Shown: in pieces, positions 44,637 to 55,370 of the stretch | Layout: each line of letters opens with the position of its first letter | Position numbering within the stretch: position 1 is the first letter of the stretch | Assembly (NCBI RefSeq): GCF_031755915.1 | Contig: NC_083379.1 | Coordinates: 23,312,001-23,376,000 of the forward strand | Direction: 5' to 3' | From: Ziziphus jujuba | Lineage: Eukaryota; Streptophyta; Magnoliopsida; Rosales; Rhamnaceae | Length of the DNA stretch: 64,000 bases | The notes under the pieces: model-generated | Database searches by the model: none | Told to the model about the DNA's origin: nothing | The model's input: only the letters and a program-made list of their open reading frames with translations | Program-made: the position numbers and the translations under genes

Positions 44637-47600
44637 TGTCAGGACCCGTCCAGAATTCCTCCTCCGGAACCCTAGACAGCCCTGATCCCAGGGAAATACC
44701 ACCGAACCTTCCAACGGAAAATCCGGCAGCACCTCCCCTAAGGGATTTACTTACCATAAATTTACCTGCACTGAAAACACACTTCAAAAATATCCCCTTA
44801 TTCCTCCCACAATACTACAAATTGGTTCCACAAATTTCAGCACTTCAAAATAAATACAGTAATCCAGTGCATAATAAATACAACAAGAATGAAAGAAATA
44901 ATACAACTGCAATAAAGAAGAACAGGGTACTTCACGAAGTAAAACAGCGAGGAAGATCAAGTCCGCTCCGAATGAACACCGACAACCTGGAACCTAGAGG
45001 AACGGAATTTAAGAGTGTGAGATGCTAATCATCTCAGTGAGCGACCCTACTACTATACCATATAATATCACAGTAATAAGTATAAATAATAATTATTTGG
45101 AAATAATAATTTCTCTCAAAACCCTTACAATTCTCTCAGTTGGAAAGGTTCCCCTTTTAAAACATTTTCACAAAACCCTTTATTCATACTCCCCGAAAAC
45201 CAAGACATCAATTAAATACCAGAAGCGGTAACAATTATATTTTTAATTCCAATTCAGTTTCCAAACATTTTATTTTTAAAACACAGTTCTGAAAATCATT
45301 TGATGCACCCACTATATACCAGTGGCGCCAACAGTACCCAGCGTCCCAAGGTACCGCCAGGCAGGAGGTTATAGAGAGAAACCGGCATACGGTCGCGTGG
45401 CGTCCCACAGCGCCGCTGCTAACCTGGTGTCCCGGCCAAAGGGGGGTGGCCGCCCTCTCCGATGGCATCCACAGGACACCCTCATAATATCAACCGCGCG
45501 CTACTCACACCCACCTGCGCGCTAATCACATCACCTGCACGCTAATCACACCCACCTGCGCGCTAATCACAACCGTGTGCACACTAACCATATCACATAT
45601 ACCATATCACATAATCAGAACACCAGTACGTGCACGGTGCATCTAAAAATCATAAAATCCATAAATTTAAATCATAAAACAAATTTCACATTTTTCATAA
45701 GCATAGCGGGCATAATCCATCCGCTTGAACCGGGAAATTCTCCACAATTTCCTTATAATCCATACCATAAATTCCATGATTTTCAAATCCACCAACTTCC
45801 AAATCCATCAATTCAAATATCCACATTTTCCCAATAGCATAAATAATTTCTCGAAATATCATAATCAAATCTCATAATATTCCATGGGCATATTTTATAA
45901 AAATTGAAATCACCAATATAACCAAATATTTTCTTTGAAATATTTGAAAATCAAATCATGCCCAATTTACCATTAAAACCACACCAATTTCAAAATCCTC
46001 AAAACCATAAAATAATTCCACATGGCATAAATTGTAGAATTCGCATTTTCTTAATTCCAATAAATTCATAAATAATTCTACAATAAATTCAATAAATATT
46101 TGGCACATAGAAATTAAATTCCAAATATTTAATTCACACATAATATATTCATCAATTAAATTCCCCAAAATTAATTTGAAGGTGGGTCACTCACCTGGAG
46201 CACGCAATTAACCCATGATCCACTACGGGATCAATTCTACGACTCACCGGTGCTCCTAGAACAAAATTCACAGACAGTCAAATAAATTAATATTTTATTC
46301 GGGTAAATAATACCCGGTACCCGGGGGGTCAAAACACAAACGATAACTAAAATTTACGAATCATATACCGAATCGAAGCTCGAGTGATGCTAATCACAGA
46401 TCCGGTCTTAATTTTCGATGATCGTACCCGACGGGGTTTGAATTTTATCGGGAAGCTTTTCGGGTTTCGGCTCCGCAATTCTCCCAAACCGTCGCGAATT
46501 GGTGGAAACGGAAGTCGGATTTGGGTTCAGGAGGTCGAACACTGCAGACTGGAGCTGGCCGGAAATTTTCGGGTACTCGCCGGAACAGTAATTTCCGGCG
46601 GGCCGCCACGTCATCGGCAACCGTCGCCGGAACAGTAATTTCCGACGGTGGCCGTTTGCTGTGAAATTTTGCAGATTTGTAGATCGTGAGGAGAGCAATC
46701 CAACGGGACCGACGGTGAGCAAAACGGAGGTCGGACGGCGGAGAAATCACCGTTTGAAGATTTTCGACCCCTCGCCGGAAAACGCTCCGATCCCGGCGCG
46801 TCGGTGGTCCGATGGCCGTGATTTTTGGTGGGTAGGCCGGACTTGAGGAGAGGATGCTGGGTGTATGGCGCGTGTACTGTATATCGGCCGGAATAGTGCC
46901 GATTCGCGGTGGCCGGCGGTGGAGGGGAAAAATCGCCGCCAAACTTCGGACGTCCGATCCGGGCGCGTCCGGCGGCCGTTCGCCGTGAAATTTGGAGGTT
47001 TTGCCGGAAATGAGGTGGGCAATCTGGCTGGCCGGCGCGTGTACAGTAACTAGGCTGGAAAAACGTGAAAATGGCCGGCGGCCGGCGGGTCCTCTCTCTC
47101 TCTTTCTCTCTCCTCTCTCTCTTTCTCTCTCTTCTATCTCTTTCTCTCTCTTCCCCGAGAGTTTTTCAAAATTAAAACCCTGCGTGACACTGTTCATGCC
47201 ACGTGGACCACTCAGAAGCTGACACGTGGCATTTCACTGTTCACGACCCAAAAACATTAAAATAATACGGTATCTGGTAAACTTCAAACGTCCATAACTT
47301 TTTAACCGGATGTCCGTTTTGAGCGTGCCGCTAGTCTGTGAACTCGTATCGACGAGCACTTCACAACCATGCATGAGTCAAAGCTCAATTCCCCATAAAC
47401 AAAAAGTCAACTCCGGCACCCCTTGGACAGTTTGGACCGCAACTTGTTTCGTCCATAACTTTCAAACCGTAGCTCCGTTTTCGACGTGCTACCAGTCTAC
47501 GAACTCGTGGCATCGTGCACTTCGCCACGATGCCCTAGTCATCTCGAAATTCCCACCGAGTCAAAAAGTCAACTTTTGACCCCCTTCGGTCAACGGTCAA

Positions 47601-47657
47601 CGGTCAACCTCGGTCAACGTGCACGGATTCCGGTGCGATTTGGGACGGGGTGTTACA
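44637..47657 (-). repeat. LTR4 of array (3,021 bp), 5'-most on coding strand
   Basis: Ends TGTTACA at 47657, followed by ATCAG. Private differences seen are A at 45539 (GCACGC) and T at 46614 (GTCATCGG). If LTR1 and LTR4 are the original pair, two changes in 3,021 bp mean a very young insertion. Confidence 0.93.
45312..45318 (-). promoter_or_regulatory. Candidate TATA box of LTR4
   Basis: The coding strand reads TATATAG in context GGTATATAGTG. A coding-strand AATAAA lies about 125 bp further on (near 45189-45194). This would give U3 of about 2.3 kb, then R/U5 of about 0.6 kb. It is not tested; other AT-rich sites exist. Confidence 0.35.
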
Positions 47658-47662
47658 ATCAG
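47658..47662. repeat. Target site duplication ATCAG, right end of array
   Basis: Matches 24996-25000 exactly. Confidence 0.93.
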
Positions 47663-47960
47663 TGCACCAAGTTAACTCCTCAAGCATTTTGATGCATTTT
47701 TTTGAGGATATGCAACACATTGAAAAGGATACCAATATTACCATCTTCCAACAAATAAAATATTTGTCATAATGGATGTTGTTTTTTCATGAAATACAAT
47801 GCACTTCTCCAAAGTTGAATTTCAGGGGTAGTACGAAAAGGAAATTCAAACTTTCAATTATGATGATATCCAAGATGTGGGCAACTCGGATATAAGTTGT
47901 GTAACATTGGATTCCAATGGAGATGACACATAAAATGGTTATCATTGTAATTAAGAAATG
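47663..47960 (+). pseudogene. Ty1/copia integrase, right part
   Basis: Picks up where 25000 stopped: CTKLTPQAF, a stop, then C-I-F-L-R-I-C and (in shifting frames) readings corresponding to the conserved PPT-x-K-x-F-V-x-MDVVFHE segment that closes the copia integrase core region. Continuity across the array is the reason for assigning both pieces to one element. Confidence 0.75.
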
Positions 47961-48350
47961 GGTGAGTTGGATTTAAGTGACATGACATTCGATCAAAGTG
48001 GTGATGAGCACCTAATAACCGAAGAAGTAAGTCTATCTCCAACTCAGCTAATAAATGAGTCCCAAGAAAATATGGCTCCACCTACATCTGACATATCACA
48101 CCAATCACTTGCTAAAGATGTTTCTAAAACACATAAAAGACAGTTACCATACTGTCATAGTTGAGGTATTCCTAAATCGGCATATGAACATGAATTGTCT
48201 TGTAAAGTCAAATATCCCATGAGCCATTATGTGTTTAATCATCATTTGTCAAAATCAAACATGTCATTTATGAATGAATTATCTACTATACCTATTCCTA
48301 ATAGTGGGTAGGATGTGTTAGCTGATCTTAGTGGAAAAAAGCAATGAACA
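47961..48350 (+). pseudogene. Connector between copia integrase and RT
   Basis: Includes a 68-aa open stretch (47958-48164) that is acidic, then Ser/Gln-rich (MGELDLSDMTFDQSGDEHLI). Such low-complexity connectors are usual between IN and RT in copia elements. A YEHELSCKVKYPMSHYV-like reading (48184-48232) resembles the pre-RT motif. Degenerate. Confidence 0.6.
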
Positions 48351-49500
48351 AAGAGAAGAAAACTTAAAAAAAGAAAAAAAGAAAAAAAGAAATTGGGAAC
48401 TAGTTTATCTTCCCTTAGGAAAGAAAATAGTTGGATGTCAATGGATTTACACTATTAAATACAAGGTTGATGGCATAAATTGAGCATTTTAAAGAAAGAC
48501 TGGTAGTAAAAGGATACACACAAACCTATGGGATAAATTACAAAGACACATATACACATGTAGGTAAAATCAACATAGTTCATGTCTAGCTGTCTTTAGC
48601 TGTAAACTTGGATTGGCCATTACAACATGATATGAAAAATTCCTTTCTAAATGGTGAATTGTCTGAAGTCTAGATGGATCTTCCATCTTGGAAAAAATGT
48701 ATGTAGACTAAAGTAATCATCATATGGGTTAAAACAATCTCCAAAAGCATGGTTTGGTAAGTTCACCAAGTCTATTAAAGCCTTTGGTTATTGATAAAGT
48801 AATTTAGATCATACTCTTTTCCTCAAAAAATTGTAGGGTAAGATCACTACACTCATTGTATGTGGATGATATGGTAGTTACAAGGAATGATCCTGAAGAA
48901 AGAAAGGCCTTACATAATTACTTCTAAAAAGTTTGAAATGAAAGATCTAGATTCTCTAAAATATTTTATTAGGATTGAAGAATCTCGATCAAATAAAGGA
49001 ATATTGCTATCTTAAAGAAAATGTGTCTTAGATTTGTTATAGGAAGCTAGTATGTCAACATGTCAACCGGTTGATACACCATCAAAAGAAGGTCTTAAAG
49101 TCAACTTTCCTTTTTCTAGCCTTTTACTCATATAGTTTTAACCTGTTAAAAGGATGAATTTGAGCATCCATTATTTAACAATGGAACATCAGTGAAAACA
49201 AATCTAGTATTCATGTGTACTTTTTTTACCTGTTCTATTTATTAGAGATTCATGCAGATTCAGCATGAATCTGTGGCTGAAAAAGAATGGTAGTACAAAG
49301 GAGAATCAATACAAAAACATGTTTGGATGCTGGTACTACATTACCATGGTTGATCAAGAAAGAAATACCTTTATAAATGGAACAAAAGCAGTCGTTCTCT
49401 TTGCTTTAGCGTTTTTCAAAAAGTGCGCCTCATTTGCAATCACAACCTAAAAAATAACACATCATTACTAGCAACATATTCTATCAGCATATTAACAAAG
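48351..49500 (+). pseudogene. Ty1/copia reverse transcriptase and RNase H start, decayed
   Basis: Motifs survive in shifting frames: VGCQWIYTIKYKVDG, LVVKGYTQTYG, DWPLQHDMKNSFLNG, a KQSPKAWFGKF reading, the catalytic YVDDMVVT at about 48859, KFEMKDLDSLKYF, and a MSTCQPVDTPS-like stretch at 49050. Stops are frequent. The right edge fades at about 49500, before a plus-strand gypsy LTR. Confidence 0.78.
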
Positions 49501-49556
49501 AGAAAAGGACTTTTAAATAGAACCAGCATGGTGGTATGCACACATGTCGAGGATTG

Positions 49557-50481
49557 TGATGAGAATCCGCCTGTAATCGTTCAAGCGACAACCCGTTGGG
49601 ATGCAGATCCTATACAGTTGAAGACCGGACCAATCACTAGGGCACAAGCAAAGAGATTTAAGAACAACCTGACTGGTTTCATACAAGGAGTTATCATTTC
49701 TCAAAAGAGCTTGTCAATACTCGAAGATTCAAAGTCTATTTTAAGCATTCAAGTGGTAAAGACCGATATGGACTCGGATAGCTGTTTTGGTACATTTTTG
49801 GACTCTGGACAGTAAAGAATGGATTCATAACTTCATGAATTCAATTGATATCATAAAAAAGCCATGGAATCATGTCAAGGTAGAAGCAAAAGTGTGTAAA
49901 CTCAGCTTGGTCGCACAACACCTCAATTTGGCCGAAAATGCATCAAATTGGCGCTAACTTTGCTGTCTTTTATTGTTGAAGCATTTTCTCTTTGTTCCAA
50001 CCAAAGGCAAAGTATGGGAATCATTATTGATCCTATTTAGCATCATACATGGCATATAGGAGTTGGTTTTGAGCTTTTACAAGCTAGAAATTGATCAAAG
50101 ATAGCTTAGTGGTCCAACTAGTTAACTAGTTTTCTGATTTGAATTTGACTTTTTGTTTTAGGAAACTATTTTTATTTTGGCTTTTATTTGTTTATTTTCT
50201 GGACAAATCAGCTTAGGAAAGTTAGAATTTTATTATTTTGATTGTAAATTAATTAATTCTTTACTCAAAATAAAGAAATTAGTTAATACAAATTAGTTTA
50301 GGAAAGGAAGGTGACAATCAGCCAAGCTTGGTTTCCTAATCTCTATGGCCGATTTTGACTATTCTTTTGGGGGTTTTGTTTTGTTCTTTTAAAGCCTTTT
50401 TAAAGGCTTATTTTCAATGAGAAATCAGCTTACATAATATACAAAAAATTATTTGTGAGAAAGAATTCTCTTTGTTCTCTC
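49557..50481 (+). repeat. 5' LTR (3'-truncated) of plus-strand CRM-like element
   Basis: Starts TGATGAGAATCCGCC, the reverse complement of the family's LTR end, so this copy is in plus orientation. The pol-overlap part ([35 protein letters not shown]) is readable at 49560-49815. It stops within ttgttctct at about 50481, where leader sequence begins, so roughly the last 200 bp of LTR and the primer site are deleted. Confidence 0.82.
50392..50412 (+). promoter_or_regulatory. Candidate core promoter / hairpin of the plus LTR
   Basis: AAGCCTTTTTAAAGGCTTA, the local version of the conserved inverted-repeat TATA-like block noted at 12591. Confidence 0.35.
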
Positions 50482-50878
50482 TGAATCTCTTTTCTTAAAT
50501 TTTATCCTTGAATTTTTATTTTTATTATTCTGGTTTATTCTTGTTAAAACCAAAATTATCTGATTAATTTACCTTTGTTTTGTTTTGTTGGGCTGAGAAT
50601 AAGTATCTTCATTCCGCTCAGTATTTGCCTATTTTGCTTGCTGTTTTATTGCTAAGTTTAAATTAAGGTACACTTGTGATCTAGTTGCTGTTTAAGAGTG
50701 TTTTAATTAGAACTTTAAGTTAATTCTTTAAGCGGAAAATGGCAACAGAGTGTGAGCTTTAAAGATGGTAGAAAAGCCGAAACTAGTGTGCATACACAAG
50801 TGTCGAAACCTTATTTGAGTGAAACACATGAAGGAGTGAATTTGGTGAGGATCTTTTTTTGGTATTACTTTTACTAAC
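50482..50878 (+). other. Shortened leader of plus-strand CRM-like element
   Basis: Matches the reverse complement of the other family leaders (gaatctctttt, aagtttaaattaaggta, gtgtcgaaacc, agtgaaacacatgaagg). It is about 0.4 kb, against 1.1 kb in the nested element. Confidence 0.65.
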
Positions 50879-52140
50879 ATGGTAGATTCAAGGATGAGGA
50901 AAGGAGATGGATCATTAAGAATTAATGAAGAGGAATTTGTAGGATTCAAGGGAGATTCTCGAGCCACTGAAATTGGAGGTGAACCTACCGACATGGTGGC
51001 AATTCTAGAACAACTACAGTGGATGAATGCTCTCTTTGATCACCTAGATCAAAGGATGGACAGGTTAGAAACATCACAAGGTGGGACGAATCCAAGGTTG
51101 ATGTACATGGAGACTGAGGTTGACCTAGAGAGGAATTGGAGATAATCTTGACGAAGAAATTGATGATATTTTTGCACTCCAAGGAAGACCAACCCATGGG
51201 AGACCAGCAAGGGATGAGGATGATGATTTTGGAAATATTAAAGTCAACATATTACCTTTTATTAGAAAAAGTGATCCGGAGGTTTACTTAGAGTGGGATG
51301 AGCGAAATTGAGATGATATTCAACTATCATAACTATTTGGAGGCTAAGAAAGTTAAATTGACAGCTTTGGAATTTGGTCATTACGCACTCCAATTGTGGA
51401 CAAATGAGTAAAGTACCCAAAGAAGAGTTGGTGATGAATTGATTACTACTTGGCGACAAAGGAAAAGAGACATAAGGAAGTGATTTGTACCGACTCATTA
51501 CCATAGGTTGCTGCATCAAAGGCTTCAATCTTTAAGTCAAGGAAGTAGGACTGTGCAGGATTACTATAAAGAGATAGAGATGCTCATGATGAGGTTCAGC
51601 ATGAATGAGAATCGAGAGGCAACCATAGCAAGGTTTTTGGGTGGTTTGAATCGTGATATGGCCAACCAAGTGGAGTTTCAACAATATATAGAATTGAAGG
51701 AGATGCTTCATGTGGCCATCAAAATTGAAAATCAATTCAAAAGGAGGGGAAGCTCATAGTTTGGAAGTGTTACAAACAGCAAGAGGGCAAATCCAAGTGT
51801 TTAGAGAAGCAATTCCACATATGACAACCAACCAAAACAGAAGCTAGGTGAGGAAAGCACCAATCGGCCAAAAAGAGAAGTCAAGGCCAAATCTGTCCAA
51901 GCACAAAGGAATGAAGGTAAATCTCATCCTAAACCTTCTAGAACTTGTGACATTGTGTGTTTAAAATGTCAGGGACAAGGACATATTGCTAGTCAATGGC
52001 CAAATAGGAGAATCATGGTGCTGAAAGGTAATAGAGACTTAGAATATGAAAGTGAAGAAAATGATGCTGAAACCAAATTTGTTGATGAAGAAATTGGAGA
52101 TGAAGTGCATGAAGAATCCGAAATAGGCTTCAAGGGCTGA
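50879..52140 (+). pseudogene. gag of plus-strand CRM-like element
   Basis: MVDSRMRKGDGSLRINEEEF starts at 50879 and matches the family N-terminus, with the helix LEQLQWMNALFDHLDQRMDR. A frame loss follows at about 51120, then the gag core in another frame (51508-51759: LQSLSQGSRTVQDYYKEIEM ... ELKEMLHVAIKIENQF). A zinc knuckle at 51955-52000 reads CLKCQGQGHIASQW, with Trp at the fourth ligand as in the nested element. It ends in an acidic tail. Several stops; not functional. Confidence 0.82.
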
Positions 52141-52500
52141 ATTGAGTTTGGTGGCAAGAAGAGTTCTAACTGTGTACAAAGATGAGGATCAAATACAAAG
52201 AGAGACCATCTTCCACACCTGATGTGAAATTCAAAGTAAGATATGTAGTATGATAGTTGATAGTGGAAGTTGTGCTAATATAATTAGTAATTTGGTAGTT
52301 AATAAATTAAGGTTAGCAAGCATTAAACATCCAAAACCATAGACATTACAATGGCTTAATGATAGTGGTGAGATGAAAGTAAATAAACAAGTCAAAATAC
52401 AATTCAACATTGATAAATATGTAAATTTTGTTTTGTGTGATGTTGTTCCCATGTATGCTGGACATACTTTATTTGGGGGACCATGACAATCTGATAAGGA
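52141..52500 (+). pseudogene. Protease of plus-strand CRM-like element
   Basis: Reads SMIVDSGSCANIISNLVVNK with a normal DSG active site, then LQWLNDSGEMKVNKQVK and DVVPMYAGH. A stop (TAG) occurs within the KHPKP segment near 52340, and the terminal GRPW motif has become GGP followed by a stop. Confidence 0.78.
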
Positions 52501-53000
52501 TACCATGCATTATGGAAAAGAAAATTCCATTGTTTTTAAATTTAAGGGTAAAAAGATTATGCTGGAGCCATTAACTCTAAATAAGGTATTTAGAAAACAA
52601 CTTCAAATGCAACAAAGGAGGGAGGCAGAAAAGCTTAAGGAAAGGTTTAGTATGGCACCCACGGTTTCACAACCTATTCATAAGGCTAAAGCCAAGCTTG
52701 CTGTCCAAGGTAAATATTCTAAGCTCAATAGTGAGGGGAAAAACACTAGTAAACCGGAGAGTGAGAAAAATCCAAAAAAAGCCAAGAATGAGGTAAAACA
52801 AATAGAATCCGTGAATGGGAAGGAAAAAGAGAGGAAATAGAAGAAAAATAAAATTTTTTATCTTAGTTTTGGAGATTAATAAAGCAATTTTGATTAAGAA
52901 ACCATTGCTGGTTATGATTTATCAAGATGCTTATTTAAATCAACAAACTAACCTAGAAAAGCTTGAATTGCCAAGTTCTATTTCTTCTCTTTTATAGGAT
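52501..53000 (+). pseudogene. Protease-RT linker of plus-strand element
   Basis: MHYGKENSIVFKFKGKKIML, QMQQRREAEKLKERFSMAPT and the Lys-rich tail are open from 52505 to 52840. It then continues in another frame as VLEINKAILIKKPLLVMIYQ. Same layout as in the other copies. Confidence 0.7.
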
Positions 53001-53485
53001 TTTGAAGATGTCTTTCTGGCGGAGATTCCTAATGGTTTACCACATATCCAAAATATTGAACATCAAATTGATTTTGTGTCAGGAACTGTGATTCCTAATA
53101 AGCCTGCACATATAAGTAATCCCAAGGAAACAAAAAAACTACAAAGGTAAATAAGTGAGTTATTAGATAAAGGTTATATTCGTAAAAGCATGAGTCCATG
53201 TGCTGTTCCTGTTTTGTTAGTACCTAAAAAAGATGGATCATGGCTCATGTGTGTTGATTGTAGAGCTACAAATAATAATACCATTATGTATAGACATCCA
53301 ATTCCTATATTAGATTATATGCTTGATGAATTGCATAGTATTTGCATGTTTTCAAAAATTGATCTTAGGAGTGGATATCATCAAATTAGAATGAAAAAGG
53401 GGAATGAATGGAAAACTGAATTCAAAACTAAGTATAGATTGTATGAATGGTTAGTGATGCTTTTTGATTTAACTAATGCACCTAG
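53001..53485 (+). pseudogene. Reverse transcriptase, first part (interrupted by solo LTR)
   Basis: EDVFLAEIPNGLPHIQNIEH-like start, [60 protein letters not shown] and LTNAPS. It is cut within LTNAPS by the solo LTR at 53486 and resumes at 54541 with [13 protein letters not shown]. Confidence 0.85.
53481..53485. repeat. Target site duplication CCTAG, left (partner TCTAG 54536-54540)
   Basis: CCTAG before and TCTAG after the insert, with one C/T change between them. Removing the insert restores the RT sequence gcacctagtact. Confidence 0.7.
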
Positions 53486-54535
53486 TGTTGGAGTTTGGTG
53501 TGATTTTAGGTTCACTTGGCCAAGAATGTTGTACACAAGGTGTTAGTCTTGTGCACAACCTTTAATCCGGTTTTTGATTCGATGTTTAGGTGATTTTTGT
53601 GTTTATTTTTGGTATGGTGATATTTAGGATTGTTAGGGTTTTTGTTTTGAATGAAGAATAAGAAGATGAAGAAGAAGAGAAGATGTTAGAATAGACCTCA
53701 CAAAACTAAACAGCACACTTATTTATTTTTGCTTTTTATTCATTTGTTGCATATATAGATACAAAATTTATCTCATACATGTGAGTTGTGTGAGGGACCA
53801 AATGGAAGTCTTTAAAATTCAAAATTTACACATTTCTCATCCCAAATTATGATACATAACCGTCCAACCACCATCTTCACACGTGAGTGCATAATTATGA
53901 TAAGAGTTGGTGAGATTTTGAATTTCAAAAAACTGTCTCCACCTAATCCTGTACTACTACTTCGACCAGATTGAAGGCTGGGGTATCTTCATCCAAATTG
54001 CTTGAATTTTAGCATGTGGTATGTTGAAATATCAAGGATGAAATCTAGATAAGACCAAGTCCAAAAGAATTGAGTAAGACCAATAATTCATCTCAAACCC
54101 GGAGGCCATAACTGCTGGAAATCTCAGCGGTTATGCCAACTTGAAACCTGTATATCTTGGGCTTCCCAAGGCTTTTTTAAGTCATTATTTTTTGTATATT
54201 TTCATTTACATGTATATTACAACATATCCAAAAATCATAACCTCGTTCTGAAACGTCAGAGAACGCCAGCACCAACAATGGACCTATATTGCTGGAAACA
54301 CTGTTTCTAGCATATAGCCATTTTACAAAATAAAATCAATACCCAATAAAGAGACAATTCCTAAACTAAATACAATAAAACTTAGGCATTCAAAAGACAT
54401 TAAAAGGAATATAAAACAGACATAAATATAACATTAGGTCATTCAACAAAATATTTCTTTTAAATAAAGAAAGAGGGTGCAAACTTTGATGGATTTTGGT
54501 TTGCACAAGGTGGCAAGATTACCACCTTTTCAACA
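53486..54535. mobile_element. Solo LTR, copia-like family S1, copy 2
   Basis: 1,050 bp, TGTTGGAGTTTGG to TTTTCAACA, the reverse complement of 18100-19139. TGTTGGAG is a common copia LTR start, so the plus strand is the probable orientation. A TATATAG lies near 53751. No open frame of note. Confidence 0.87.
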
Positions 54536-54540
54536 TCTAG

Positions 54541-55370
54541 TACTTGTATGAGATTAATGAATCACGTCATGCGTCCATTCATTGGTCAATCTGTGGTTGT
54601 ATATTTTGATAATATTTTAGTGTATAGCCGAAACCTTGATGAGCATGTAGGACATCTTAAGCACGTTTTAAACATTCTTAGAAAAGAAATGTTATTTGCA
54701 AACATGAAAAAGTGTGATTTTTGCAAAGATGAATTTGTTTTCCTACGATTTGTTATAAGTGTTGCAGAAATTAAAGTTGATCAATCCAAGGTACAAGTAA
54801 TCCAAGAATGGCTGAAACATACCTCTATTACCTAGGTGAGGAGCTTTCATGGTTTGGCTAGTTTCTACGGAAGATTTGTTAGGGATTTTAGCACCATCTC
54901 AGCACCCTAAAATTGTAAAGAAAAATGTTAGCTTCAAATGGGGAGAAACACAAGAAAAATCTTTTAAAAGAAAAATTAACTAATGCACCTTTATTAGTTT
55001 TGCCTAATTTTTTTAAAACTCTTGAAATTGAGTGTGATACTTTGGGTGTAGGTATTGGAATGGTTTTAATGCAAGAAGGAAGACTTATAGCCTACTTTAG
55101 TGAGAAACTGAATGGAGCTACCCAAACCACCTAACCTATGACAAATAGATGTATACTTTGGTGAGAGATTTGGAGACGTGACAACATTATTTAAAGCCGA
55201 AGGAGTTTGTGATTCATATGGATCATGAATCTTTGAAGCACATTAAAGGTCGAGGGAAGCTTAACTGAAGGCATGCTAAGTGGATTAAGTTCATTGAAAC
55301 TCTTCCTTATATCATCTGCTACAAAAAAGGTAAGGAAAATATGGTCGCTGATGCATTATGCTGAATGTAT
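54541..55370 (+). pseudogene. RT palm/thumb and RNase H of plus-strand element
   Basis: [20 protein letters not shown] leads into the catalytic box YFDN (second Asp lost), KKCDFCKDEFVFLRFVIS and IKVDQSKVQVIQEW. A stop and frame change follow at 54835. RNase H then appears as ECDTLGVGIGMVLMQEGRLI and, in another frame, [13 protein letters not shown], and the region closes in MVADAL near 55345. Decayed. Confidence 0.8.

Larger units (their letters stand above)
25001..47657 (-). mobile_element. Multimeric non-autonomous LTR retrotransposon: 4 LTRs, 3 internal regions
   Basis: The order is LTR1 25001-28021, int1 28022-31550, LTR2 31551-34571, int2 34572-38100, LTR3 38101-41107, int3 41108-44636, LTR4 44637-47657. 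The repeat period is 6,550, 6,550 and 6,536 bp. All parts are minus strand. One 5-bp duplication (ATCAG) flanks the whole block. Differences between copies are very few. By eye these are LTR2 T at 32394 and A at 33690, a 14-bp deletion in LTR3 at 39060/39061, LTR4 A at 45539 and T at 46614, and int1 G at 30505 and C at 31533 (A and T in both others). It is probably Tekay/Del-like from LTR length, integrase and chromodomain traces. It lacks RT, so it is non-autonomous. Confidence 0.93.

Noticed and set aside
25001..47657. Satellite DNA with 6.55 kb monomer
   Set aside because: Each unit has LTR, primer site, polypurine tract and gag-pol remnants, and the block is bounded by a retroviral-type 5-bp TSD. 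It is a retrotransposon multimer, not an independent satellite.
47958..48164. 68-aa plus-strand frame as an independent small gene
   Set aside because: It falls between copia integrase and RT in the right order and has the acidic low-complexity look of the usual connector.
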